Shown one piece after another: positions 51,991 through 58,168 of a stretch of 58,168 nt of DNA. Each line of letters opens with the position of its first letter. Positions within the stretch are counted from its first letter, which is position 1. Location of the stretch: contig NZ_LSUQ01000012.1 in NCBI RefSeq assembly GCF_001642725.1, positions 1 through 58,168 on the forward strand, in the 5' to 3' direction. The DNA comes from Ferroacidibacillus organovorans. Lineage in GTDB: Bacteria > Bacillota > Bacilli > Alicyclobacillales > SLC66. The notes under the pieces are model-generated. The model made no database searches. It was not told where the DNA came from and worked only from the letters and a program-made list of their open reading frames with translations. The position numbers and the translations under genes were made by a program.

Positions 51991-53268
51991 TCAATCGACA
52001 AAGTCAAACTCCATGTCGCTGATCCGAATCTGGTCGCCGTTTTGTGCGCCATACGCGCGCAACGCGTCATCCACTCCAGAGCGCCGCAAAATTCGCTGGA
52101 ATCGTTTCACAGCGTCATACTGTGTGAAATTTGTAGCGTGCACCAGTCGATCGAGTTCCTCACTCATCACGACATACGTTTCGTCATCGCGAACGATTTC
52201 AAAGTGAATCTCGCGATCTTCAATTTTCACCTGAACGACAGCATCGACATCATCGACAGGAACTTCCTTGATTGCTTTTTCAACCATGTCATACATTTGA
52301 TAGACCGTTTCATTTAGTCCTGTGCGCGTCAGTGCCGAAATCGGCAGTACACGCATGTCAGGATACGCTACGCAAAACCGTTCCAAGTGAAGATTCGCCT
52401 CTGGATCATCCATTTTATTTGCGAGAATGATCGAAGGTTTACGGAGCAATTCCTCATCGTACGCGCGCAGCTCTTCTAAAATAATCTCATAGTCACGTAA
52501 TGGATCGCGGCCTTCAACGGCAGCCATATCGATGACGTGAGCAATCACTTTCGTTCGCGATGCATGCCGCAAAAAGGCGAGTCCAAGCCCGAGCCCTTCA
52601 TGCGCCCCCTCAATCAACCCTGGTAAATCGGCGAGTACAAACGTCTTGCCAGGGTCATCATCGACCATCACGACGCCTAGATTGGGCGTCAGGGTCGTAA
52701 AGGGATATGCGGCAACTTTTGGTTTCGCCTCACTCAGGACAGACAACAGTGTGGATTTCCCAACGCTCGGAAAGCCTACCAGTCCGACGTCTGCAATCAA
52801 TTTGAGCTCCAGTTGAACGGTTTTATATTCGCCTGGCTCGCCGCGTTCTGCCATGTCAGGCGCCTTATTTTTGGCTGTTGCAAAACGCACATTGCCGCGT
52901 CCCCCGCGTCCCCCGCGCGCAATGACTGCCGATTGTCCTGAACGTGTCAAATCTGCAATCGGTTTCCCCGTGGCTGCATCGCGCACGAGCGTACCTGGTG
53001 GTACTTTTACCATCAAATCAGACGCATTCGCTCCGTGTTGATTTTTGGGGCGCCCCTTTTCACCGTGCTTTGCTCGCAAGTGGCGTTGATAGCGAAAATC
53101 CATGAGTGTGCGCAATCCTTCATCGACAAAAAAGATAACGCTGCCGCCTTTGCCACCATCTCCACCGGCAGGACCACCGAGCGGAACGTACTTTTCTCGT
53201 CGATACGCAACCATCCCATCTCCGCCATTCCCTGCTTGAACTTCGACTGTTGCAATGTCAATAAACAT
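51991..53268 (-). CDS. obgE: Obg/CgtA GTPase
   Basis: 425 residues, ATG with AAAGGAGG upstream. The glycine-rich Obg fold (1-158, with EVQAGNGGDGMVAYRREK) is followed by the G domain with GFPSVGKSTLL (G1), DLPGLIEGAHEG (G3) and NKMDDPEANL (G4), then the C-terminal OCT domain (about 340-425). Essential GTPase for 50S assembly, also linked to the stress and sporulation pathway in Bacillus. It lies after rpmA, though spo0B, normally between, is absent. Confidence 0.97.
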   Translation of the reverse strand: MFIDIATVEVQAGNGGDGMVAYRREKYVPLGGPAGGDGGKGGSVIFFVDEGLRTLMDFRYQRHLRAKHGEKGRPKNQHGANASDLMVKVPPGTLVRDAATGKPIADLTRSGQSAVIARGGRGGRGNVRFATAKNKAPDMAERGEPGEYKTVQLELKLIADVGLVGFPSVGKSTLLSVLSEAKPKVAAYPFTTLTPNLGVVMVDDDPGKTFVLADLPGLIEGAHEGLGLGLAFLRHASRTKVIAHVIDMAAVEGRDPLRDYEIILEELRAYDEELLRKPSIILANKMDDPEANLHLERFCVAYPDMRVLPISALTRTGLNETVYQMYDMVEKAIKEVPVDDVDAVVQVKIEDREIHFEIVRDDETYVVMSEELDRLVHATNFTQYDAVKRFQRILRRSGVDDALRAYGAQNGDQIRISDMEFDFVD

Positions 53269-53301
53269 TTTGATCGCCTCCTTTTATCGCTTCATAATGA
53301 A

Positions 53302-53331
53302 GTGACCCAGCCGCAGCTGCGACTGGGTCAC
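53302..53331 (-). terminator. Hairpin between rpmA and obg
   Basis: GTGACCCAG and CTGGGTCAC form a perfect nine-base stem with a 12-base loop that can pair further (GCAGCTGC). No T tract follows. It may lower readthrough from the ribosomal protein genes into obg. Confidence 0.45.
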
Positions 53332-53347
53332 GCGTAATTCGACTCAC

Positions 53348-53650
53348 TTATTGTTGCGCAGCAGTTTCTACAACCACAGGATAAACACTTACGCGCTTAC
53401 GGTCGCGTCCCCAGCGCTCAAACTTGACGCGTCCTTCGACTTTTGCAAAAAGCGTATCGTCACTGCCAAGCCCCACATTCAGACCAGGATAGATCCGCGT
53501 GCCGCGCTGGCGAACCAATATACTGCCTCCGCTGACAACCTGACCGTCTGCGCGTTTCACGCCAAGGCGCTTGGAATGACTGTCTCGACCGTTTCGTGTC
53601 GAGGAAACCCCTTTTTTATGAGCAAACCGTTGAAGATCTAACCGCAACAT
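53348..53650 (-). CDS. rpmA: 50S ribosomal protein L27 with N-terminal extension
   Basis: 100 residues from ATG at 53650. The N-terminus [21 protein letters not shown] carries the Firmicutes extension; cleavage between F9 and A10 exposes the mature AHKKG end that reaches the peptidyl transferase centre. Core motifs [16 protein letters not shown] and [12 protein letters not shown] are standard. The processing protease Prp is the next gene upstream. Confidence 0.97.
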   Translation of the reverse strand: MLRLDLQRFAHKKGVSSTRNGRDSHSKRLGVKRADGQVVSGGSILVRQRGTRIYPGLNVGLGSDDTLFAKVEGRVKFERWGRDRKRVSVYPVVVETAAQQ

Positions 53651-53670
53651 GAATATCACTCCCTAAATCG

Positions 53671-53991
53671 TTATTTATTCTTTCCCATTGTGCGGAGTGT
53701 AATGTGCGCTCCGTACTCCCGCTCCATGTCTTGCACACCAATCAGCATACCTTCTGCCAAGAGTTGCGCGTCACGGCTTTGGGGCACATCAAACCGAACA
53801 TAGCCGTCTCGTTCAACTTCATTCAAGTGCAGACCTGTGAGTCGCTCAATGCTGTTTACACACGTTACGACGAGTGTTGAGACACCTGCGCATACGAGAT
53901 CAAAACCGAGCGGCCCTGCGCCAGCATGTCCAGAAACCACCACGCGCTCAATGGTTTGGTTTTCGTTGCGTGTCACAGTAACGCGAATCAT
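53671..53991 (-). CDS. prp: Ribosomal-processing cysteine protease Prp
   Basis: 106 residues. Catalytic H22 (VSGHAG) and C34 (LVCAGVS) match the known pair in Prp/YsxB. It cleaves the N-terminal extension of L27, which is essential in these bacteria. Located between rplU and rpmA as always; its start is five bases after the L21 stop. Confidence 0.95.
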   Translation of the reverse strand: MIRVTVTRNENQTIERVVVSGHAGAGPLGFDLVCAGVSTLVVTCVNSIERLTGLHLNEVERDGYVRFDVPQSRDAQLLAEGMLIGVQDMEREYGAHITLRTMGKNK

Positions 53992-53996
53992 TGCTC

Positions 53997-54308
53997 TTAA
54001 AGCGTAATAGCGTCAACGCGAACTTTTGTAAACGGTTGACGGTGTCCTTGTTTACGGCGATAGTTCTTCTTCGATTTATATTTAAAAACAATGATTTTTT
54101 TGGCTTTACCGTGATCAAGCACAGTGACTTGCACTTTTGCTCCGGGTACGTGAGGAGTTCCCACCGTAATCGATTGATCCTTTTCAACCAGAAACACGCG
54201 ATCCAAGACCACTTGATCGCCAATTGCCGCCTCAAGTTTTTCTACGTAAAGGGTAGAACCTTCCGTTACTTTAAACTGCTTGCCACCTGTTTCAACAATT
54301 GCGTACAT
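53997..54308 (-). CDS. rplU: 50S ribosomal protein L21
   Basis: 103 residues from ATG at 54308 with GGAGG upstream; the frame runs back without a site. [14 protein letters not shown] at the start and [20 protein letters not shown] at the end are diagnostic. Leads the rplU-prp-rpmA unit, with its own promoter and a leader hairpin. Confidence 0.98.
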   Translation of the reverse strand: MYAIVETGGKQFKVTEGSTLYVEKLEAAIGDQVVLDRVFLVEKDQSITVGTPHVPGAKVQVTVLDHGKAKKIIVFKYKSKKNYRRKQGHRQPFTKVRVDAITL

Positions 54309-54344
54309 CCTATACGCACCTCCTGGAGTAGACTCGCTGTTTGT

Positions 54345-54375
54345 AAGGCACGGCGAAGCGCCGATTTGAAGCCTT
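54345..54375 (-). promoter_or_regulatory. rplU leader hairpin (L21 leader type)
   Basis: In the 5' leader, AAGGC and GCCTT close a stem that encloses CGGCG-CTT-CGCCG. The position, 37 bases before the L21 start, and the shape fit the L21 leader RNA class of Firmicutes, where L21 may bind its own mRNA. Assignment rests on structure only. Confidence 0.45.
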
Positions 54376-54414
54376 ATCCATGCGGTTGACACATTGAAAA
54401 TGCGCCACTGAAGT

Positions 54415-54443
54415 AGAATACCACACGTTGCTTAGGAGAGCAA
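54415..54443 (-). promoter_or_regulatory. Promoter of the rplU-prp-rpmA unit
   Basis: Minus-strand TTGCTC (54443-54438) and TATTCT (54420-54415) with a 17-base spacer. The -35 lies in an inverted repeat GTTGCT/AGCAAC that spans the spoIVFB stop. Confidence 0.45.
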
Positions 54444-55298
54444 CGCGCGAAGCGGCAAACTCCACCCTGATGACTCAAAAATGGCATCGAGAATTTCATC
54501 CTGTGTGATGGGACGTGACCCCTTATAAAAAGAAGACTGTACATAGATGATATGGTAAGCGCCGGGAGAGAATTGACTCGCAACATCACCGAGTTTCATA
54601 TCTTCTTGCACAAGCATGGAGCGAATGGGTCGTAAAGATGTCCCTTGGTGATGACGAAGTGCGTCAAGAAAGCGAAGTGTATCGTACCGAGATTGACGGC
54701 TCAAGGAAAACGCAGAGTACAGTAAAAATAGACCGAGCGCAAAGATGCCAAGATCCGCATAACCGAGGATGAGGGAGATGCCGCCAATTCCCATAAGAAC
54801 CACGGAGATCAAGAAGGACACGCGCGTCACTACCTTTGTCGCAGAGTGATACCCTCGGGATATCGCAAGCCCCGCGCGCGCGATTCTCCCGCCATCAAGC
54901 GGGAGCGCCGGGAGCAGATTGAACAGCGCAATCGACAGATTGATCGATACAAAGGAATTCGTCCACGCATCATTTAATACACCGCTCGCGCGCAGCGGAA
55001 GTGCCACGATGACAAATAACAAATTGACGAGTGGCCCTGCCGCCGCAATCAACGTTTCTTGACGAACGTCATATCCGAGTCGTCCGCGCATCACAGCAAC
55101 TCCGCCAAACGGCAAGAGTTCAATGGATTCGGTTTTGATGCCAAAGCGGTGCGCCGCAAGGACATGCCCGATTTCGTGTGAAATAACGACGGCAAAAAGA
55201 ACCGCCACTTGATCGAGGACATGCCCTAAATAGGCGGCAAGAATGACAATAAGAAACAGGGGACTCAAACGAACGCGCACGCCAAAAAATCGAATCAC
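54432..55298 (-). CDS. spoIVFB: SpoIVFB, sigma-K processing intramembrane protease
   Basis: 288 residues, GTG start overlapping the spoIVFA stop by four bases. Site-2 protease with the zinc motif HEIGH at 41-45 and the second motif LPLDGGRI. About six membrane helices, followed by a CBS-like C-terminal domain (from about 205). It cleaves pro-sigma-K in the mother cell after release from SpoIVFA and BofA. No bofA gene is in the window. Confidence 0.94.
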   Translation of the reverse strand: MIRFFGVRVRLSPLFLIVILAAYLGHVLDQVAVLFAVVISHEIGHVLAAHRFGIKTESIELLPFGGVAVMRGRLGYDVRQETLIAAAGPLVNLLFVIVALPLRASGVLNDAWTNSFVSINLSIALFNLLPALPLDGGRIARAGLAISRGYHSATKVVTRVSFLISVVLMGIGGISLILGYADLGIFALGLFLLYSAFSLSRQSRYDTLRFLDALRHHQGTSLRPIRSMLVQEDMKLGDVASQFSPGAYHIIYVQSSFYKGSRPITQDEILDAIFESSGWSLPLRALLS

Positions 55299-56083
55299 GC
55301 GTGAAGACCGATCAGTGTCGCAGGATTTTCATACCGACCATTATGAATGTAGCCAAAGGTCAACTCTGGACTCTGCTCAGGTAGATAACCGATTGTTTCG
55401 CCAACCGTGACGTACTCGCGCGGTTTGACGACGACGCGCGCCATTTTCGCGTAGAATGTCTGCCCCATCGCGCCGTGATCGATCGTCACATACCATCCAT
55501 TGGCGGCCGATTCTCCTACTTGGGTAACCAATCCTTCTGCCGCGGCGATGATCGGAGATCCGCGATGTCCGCGAATGATGATGTCTGGGTTCAACATGGA
55601 AAAAGGTCGCACGAGCGTCCCGCGCAGTGGTGGAACCACGTCGACCGTTTGCGAGACCACGCCGACACTCGGCGATGCAGTCGGTGGCACGCCAAGCCAT
55701 TGTGCGATGCGCGATGGAAGATGCTGCGCAAGGTCTTGATACGTCAAAGACTGTCGCAGAAAGGCTGTAGAAGAAACTGCAAAGTTGCGATTGCTGTGAC
55801 TGAGAATCGCAATGGATACAATCAAGAAAACGGCGCCAATCGACTGCAGTACAAAGAGCGACATTCCATGCTGTTTTTGCGTAGAGCGACGATCGTTCAA
55901 TCCGCGGGAATAGGAACGCTCGCGAACATTTTCGCGCCGTCGATTCTCCTGTTCACGCGATTCGCGCCGGACCGGGAGTTGCGCCCCTGTCCACGAACGC
56001 GGTGAACCGTACACATCGTCATCAGGAGAAATACTGTATTCTGGTCGAACGTGAAGCATCTCTTCCGGTCGCTTGTCCTCCAT
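55295..56083 (-). CDS. spoIVFA: SpoIVFA, regulator of SpoIVFB, with degenerate LytM domain
   Basis: 262 residues from ATG at 56083 with GGGGTGG upstream. A charged cytoplasmic N-terminus (1-75), one membrane helix (LFVLQSIGAVFLIVSIAIL) and an extracellular M23/LytM-like domain (about 140-262). The H-x-H zinc motif of active LytM enzymes is missing (the end reads ELTFGYIHNGRY), as expected of SpoIVFA, which is a scaffold cut by SpoIVB. A sigma-E-like promoter is 45-75 bases upstream. Confidence 0.9.
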   Translation of the reverse strand: MEDKRPEEMLHVRPEYSISPDDDVYGSPRSWTGAQLPVRRESREQENRRRENVRERSYSRGLNDRRSTQKQHGMSLFVLQSIGAVFLIVSIAILSHSNRNFAVSSTAFLRQSLTYQDLAQHLPSRIAQWLGVPPTASPSVGVVSQTVDVVPPLRGTLVRPFSMLNPDIIIRGHRGSPIIAAAEGLVTQVGESAANGWYVTIDHGAMGQTFYAKMARVVVKPREYVTVGETIGYLPEQSPELTFGYIHNGRYENPATLIGLHA

Positions 56084-56127
56084 AAAAAACCACCCCGTCC
56101 GCATCATCCGTGTTTACTTCTCGTCCC

Positions 56128-56157
56128 ACGTTTATGACACAACAGAGTGATTTATAA
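56128..56157 (-). promoter_or_regulatory. Sigma-E-like promoter of spoIVFA-spoIVFB
   Basis: Minus-strand TTATAAA (56157-56151) and CATAAACGT (56136-56128) are 14 bases apart, the same spacing as the spoIIIA candidate. Sigma-E controls spoIVF in Bacillus, which supports the call. Confidence 0.5.
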
Positions 56158-56196
56158 CTTTGACCTTCAAGAGATCAAGCAAACGCAATCGTCACA

Positions 56197-56994
56197 TTAA
56201 CGCATTCCCATCATTTTTTTAAACTTTGAAAAGAATCCTTCTTGTTCCGTGAGCGACATGAGTGGAACCGATTCGCCAACGATGCGTCGGGCAATATTGC
56301 GATAGGCGATCGAAGCGCGTGAATTCGGCTGAACCACCGTCGGTTCACCGGAGTTTGCCGCCTTGATAACTTGCTCGTCATCCGGAACGACGCCCAGTAG
56401 ATCGAGTGACAAAATCTGAACGATATCATCGATATCTAGCATATCGCCGTTTTTAACCATGTGAGCACGAATTCGATTGATGATCAATTTCGGCTGCGGT
56501 ATGTCTTCCTTTTCGAGCAACCCAATCACGCGATCCGCATCGCGAACGGCCGCTTGCTCCGGTGTTGTCACGACAATTGCCTGATCTGCCGCCGTTGTGG
56601 CAACGCGAAACCCGTGTTCAATCCCTGCAGGGCAATCAATTATAATATAATCGAATAGTTCTTTTAACTTTTTTACAATCGCTCTCATGGAATCTTCACT
56701 CAATGCGAGCTTATCTTTCGTCTGTGCTGCAGGCAACAGACTGAGATTCTCAAACCGTTTGTCGCGAATCAACGCCTGTTCCAATCTGGCCGACCCATTT
56801 GCAACATCGAGAATATCATAGACGATACGATTCTCAAGACCCATGACAACGTCGAGGTTGCGCAGTCCAATATCGGTGTCTACCATACACACCTTATTCC
56901 CAAGAAGTGCGAGTGCCGTCCCGATATTGGCAGAAGACGTCGTTTTTCCGACGCCACCCTTACCTGACGTCACTACGATCGCTTCACCCATCAT
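56197..56994 (-). CDS. minD: Septum site-determining ATPase MinD
   Basis: 265 residues. Deviant Walker A TSGKGGVGKTT at the start, VDTDIGLRNLDVVMGL, DYIIIDCPAGIE (Walker B), and the C-terminal amphipathic helix GFFSKFKKMMGM for membrane binding. With MinC it blocks division at the poles. Overlaps the minC stop by four bases. Confidence 0.98.
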   Translation of the reverse strand: MMGEAIVVTSGKGGVGKTTSSANIGTALALLGNKVCMVDTDIGLRNLDVVMGLENRIVYDILDVANGSARLEQALIRDKRFENLSLLPAAQTKDKLALSEDSMRAIVKKLKELFDYIIIDCPAGIEHGFRVATTAADQAIVVTTPEQAAVRDADRVIGLLEKEDIPQPKLIINRIRAHMVKNGDMLDIDDIVQILSLDLLGVVPDDEQVIKAANSGEPTVVQPNSRASIAYRNIARRIVGESVPLMSLTEQEGFFSKFKKMMGMR

Positions 56995-57692
56995 GACACC
57001 CCTTGTCCCGAAACTCGACGATTTCGCCGATGCGCCTTGGTTGCAATCAGCGCGTTCATCCGTTCAACTGCCATCTGTTCACCTTCACGCAAATAAGCAA
57101 ATTCCATCTCAGCCGCCTGAACATTTCCCTCAGGCGCTCGCCGAACGACATCGGCGATGCGAATCTGAAGTGGTTGAAAATAAGCGGCGGCAACCACCGC
57201 ATCGCGATCTCCTGCGGCTCCCGCATGCGCCGCACCGCGTAAAACGCCCATCACGTACACATCACCCGTACTAATCAAGCGCGCACCTGGATTGACATCA
57301 CCAATGATGACGATATCTCCATCGTGTTCAATCACTTGGCCTGAACGCACCGTTCCCTTAAACACGAATGGCTCCTTTTTCATCCAGTCACTCGGTTTAG
57401 GAGCCCCTTCAAGGCCGCCTACCATCATAGTTCCAACGGCTGCAATCACATGGCGCAATTCTCGTTCTTCTTCATCCGTTAGTATGCGATTACCTAATTG
57501 TACATAGGCCGTAAGAAGTGAGGTTTCCTCGCCTTGCGAAGCATCCTTTCGCAGCGTTTCCTCCAATGCACTGAGCACATCGCGAAATGGCACATCATCC
57601 CTTAGTGTGAAAAGCAATCCATTGCGGATGCCTTTTATCGAGACCGTTTCTTTGATGGTCGTTGCGGATGGACGCATAGCAAAACGTGACAT
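56991..57692 (-). CDS. minC: Septum site-determining protein MinC
   Basis: 233 residues, ATG with GGAGGG upstream. N-terminal domain (1-105) with KGIRNGLLFTLRDDVPFRDVLSALEETL, and a C-terminal right-handed beta-helix with GTVRSGQVIEHDGDIVIIGDVNPGARLISTGDVYVMGVLRGAAHAG, the MinD-binding part. Inhibits FtsZ assembly. Lies 34 bases after the PBP2 gene. Confidence 0.97.
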   Translation of the reverse strand: MSRFAMRPSATTIKETVSIKGIRNGLLFTLRDDVPFRDVLSALEETLRKDASQGEETSLLTAYVQLGNRILTDEEERELRHVIAAVGTMMVGGLEGAPKPSDWMKKEPFVFKGTVRSGQVIEHDGDIVIIGDVNPGARLISTGDVYVMGVLRGAAHAGAAGDRDAVVAAAYFQPLQIRIADVVRRAPEGNVQAAEMEFAYLREGEQMAVERMNALIATKAHRRNRRVSGQGVS

Positions 57693-57726
57693 GCTAGCCC
57701 TCCTCCTATCGATATCTCATGGTAAT

Positions 57727-58168
57727 TCAACGTTTACCAGTGATATTCCTGCTAATCGCTGGAGCTTTATGCGGAAAGAATCGATCAAGCATCCCGCGAG
57801 CTATCGGTCCCGTCGAATCTGCGCCGTGACCACCGCCTGGAACAACGATGGCGATGGCGATGCGCGGATGATGATACGGTGCGTACCCGATAAAAACCGC
57901 GTTATCGAAACCTTTCACACCCGTTTCTGCAGTTCCTGTTTTACCTGCGGGCGCGTATGCTACATCGCGATGCGCTCCGTGAAAGGTCGAGTACGCTGTC
58001 CCCAAGGGATCATTGCACGCCATCCACATTCCACGCTGAACCTCGCGCAACGCCACTTGATCAATGCCCGCGATCGGATAACGCTTGAAACGGAGATTAA
58101 CTCCCCCCACCTGTTTGACGACGTGCGGTGTGACGCGATAACCGCCGTTTGCGAGCGCCGCCGTATAC
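57727..58168 (-). CDS. mrdA: Penicillin-binding protein 2-type transpeptidase, C-terminal end (runs off window)
   Basis: 146 residues are visible. The end of the transpeptidase domain contains YTAALANGGYRVTPHVV and the KTGTAE box (GKTGTAETG); the SxxK and SxN boxes lie outside the window. It is a class B PBP, of the elongasome PBP2/MrdA group judging from position before minC in many Firmicutes (mreBCD-mrdA-minC). The C-terminal PRIAIAIVVPGGGHGADSTGPIARGML fits. SpoVD-type or another PBP cannot be fully excluded. Confidence 0.85.
   Translation of the reverse strand, partial: YTAALANGGYRVTPHVVKQVGGVNLRFKRYPIAGIDQVALREVQRGMWMACNDPLGTAYSTFHGAHRDVAYAPAGKTGTAETGVKGFDNAVFIGYAPYHHPRIAIAIVVPGGGHGADSTGPIARGMLDRFFPHKAPAISRNITGKR

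Noticed and set aside
1-58168. CRISPR array, phage or insertion sequence
   Set aside because: No regularly spaced repeats, no integrase, transposase or phage structural gene seen.
1-58168. tRNA or rRNA genes
   Set aside because: No cloverleaf with GGTTCGAATCC-type arms and no rRNA conserved blocks were found by eye.

Overview
The window is a compact stretch of chromosome from an endospore-forming, naturally competent-type Gram-positive bacterium (Bacillota). It carries spo0A, spoIVB, the whole spoIIIA operon, spoIVFA-FB, a comG-type operon, L27 with the Prp protease, and gcvPA/gcvPB as split subunits. Mid-range GC and the mix of Bacillus-like order with departures from it (nadK inside the argR-tlyA block, amaP and a DUF2273 gene after accC, PBP2 before minC, no spo0B between rpmA and obg) suggest a deep Bacillales lineage such as an Alicyclobacillaceae relative. 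That placement is inference. No rRNA, tRNA, phage, insertion sequence or CRISPR array was seen.

Layout. 1-11.3 kb is the accessory part: the N-terminal part of pcrA, a MenC/NSAR-type enolase-superfamily enzyme, two MFS transporters with a small secreted protein, two xylose-isomerase-like TIM-barrel proteins, an SDR, a quinone reductase and a PhzF protein. 11.4-29.5 kb is one long minus-strand core block: spo0A, spoIVB, recN, argR, nadK, a membrane protein, tlyA, dxs, ispA, xseB, xseA, folD, a ferredoxin-NADP reductase, a TsaD paralogue, nusB, the DUF2273-AmaP-Asp23 envelope-stress trio, accC and accB (listed by rising coordinate; transcription runs the other way). 29.6-34.8 kb is spoIIIAA-AH, then efp, aroQ and the glycine cleavage genes gcvPB-gcvPA-gcvT behind a tandem glycine riboswitch. 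40.6-43.1 kb holds the plus-strand yqhH/yqhG pair. 43.2-58.2 kb is minus again: dnaI, asnB, aroK, comG genes, a JAMM protein with a NUDIX hydrolase, obg, rpmA, prp, rplU, spoIVFB, spoIVFA, minD, minC and the C-terminal end of PBP2.

How the genes work together. Spo0A starts sporulation; two perfect 0A boxes and a sigma-H-like promoter lie in front of it. SpoIVFA/SpoIVFB and SpoIVB form the signalling pathway that activates mother-cell sigma-K, and SpoIIIAA-AH build the feeding-tube channel with the forespore. Both mother-cell operons have a sigma-E-like promoter with the same 14-base spacing. The comG genes encode an assembly ATPase, a membrane platform and pseudopilins for DNA uptake. Metabolic genes cover isoprenoid synthesis (dxs, ispA), fatty acid initiation (accBC), one-carbon flow (folD, gcv) and the shikimate pathway (aroQ, aroK).

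The most notable points are a folD gene that appears to start at an AUC codon, a pseudopilin whose start codon sits at the mature +1 position, an overlapping JAMM-NUDIX gene pair of unknown role, a 42-residue membrane protein divergent from spoIIIA, a TsaD paralogue, and the absence of spo0B from its usual place. Many starts are TTG or GTG; where a longer reading frame existed I chose the start by its ribosome binding site and family N-terminus, and say so.
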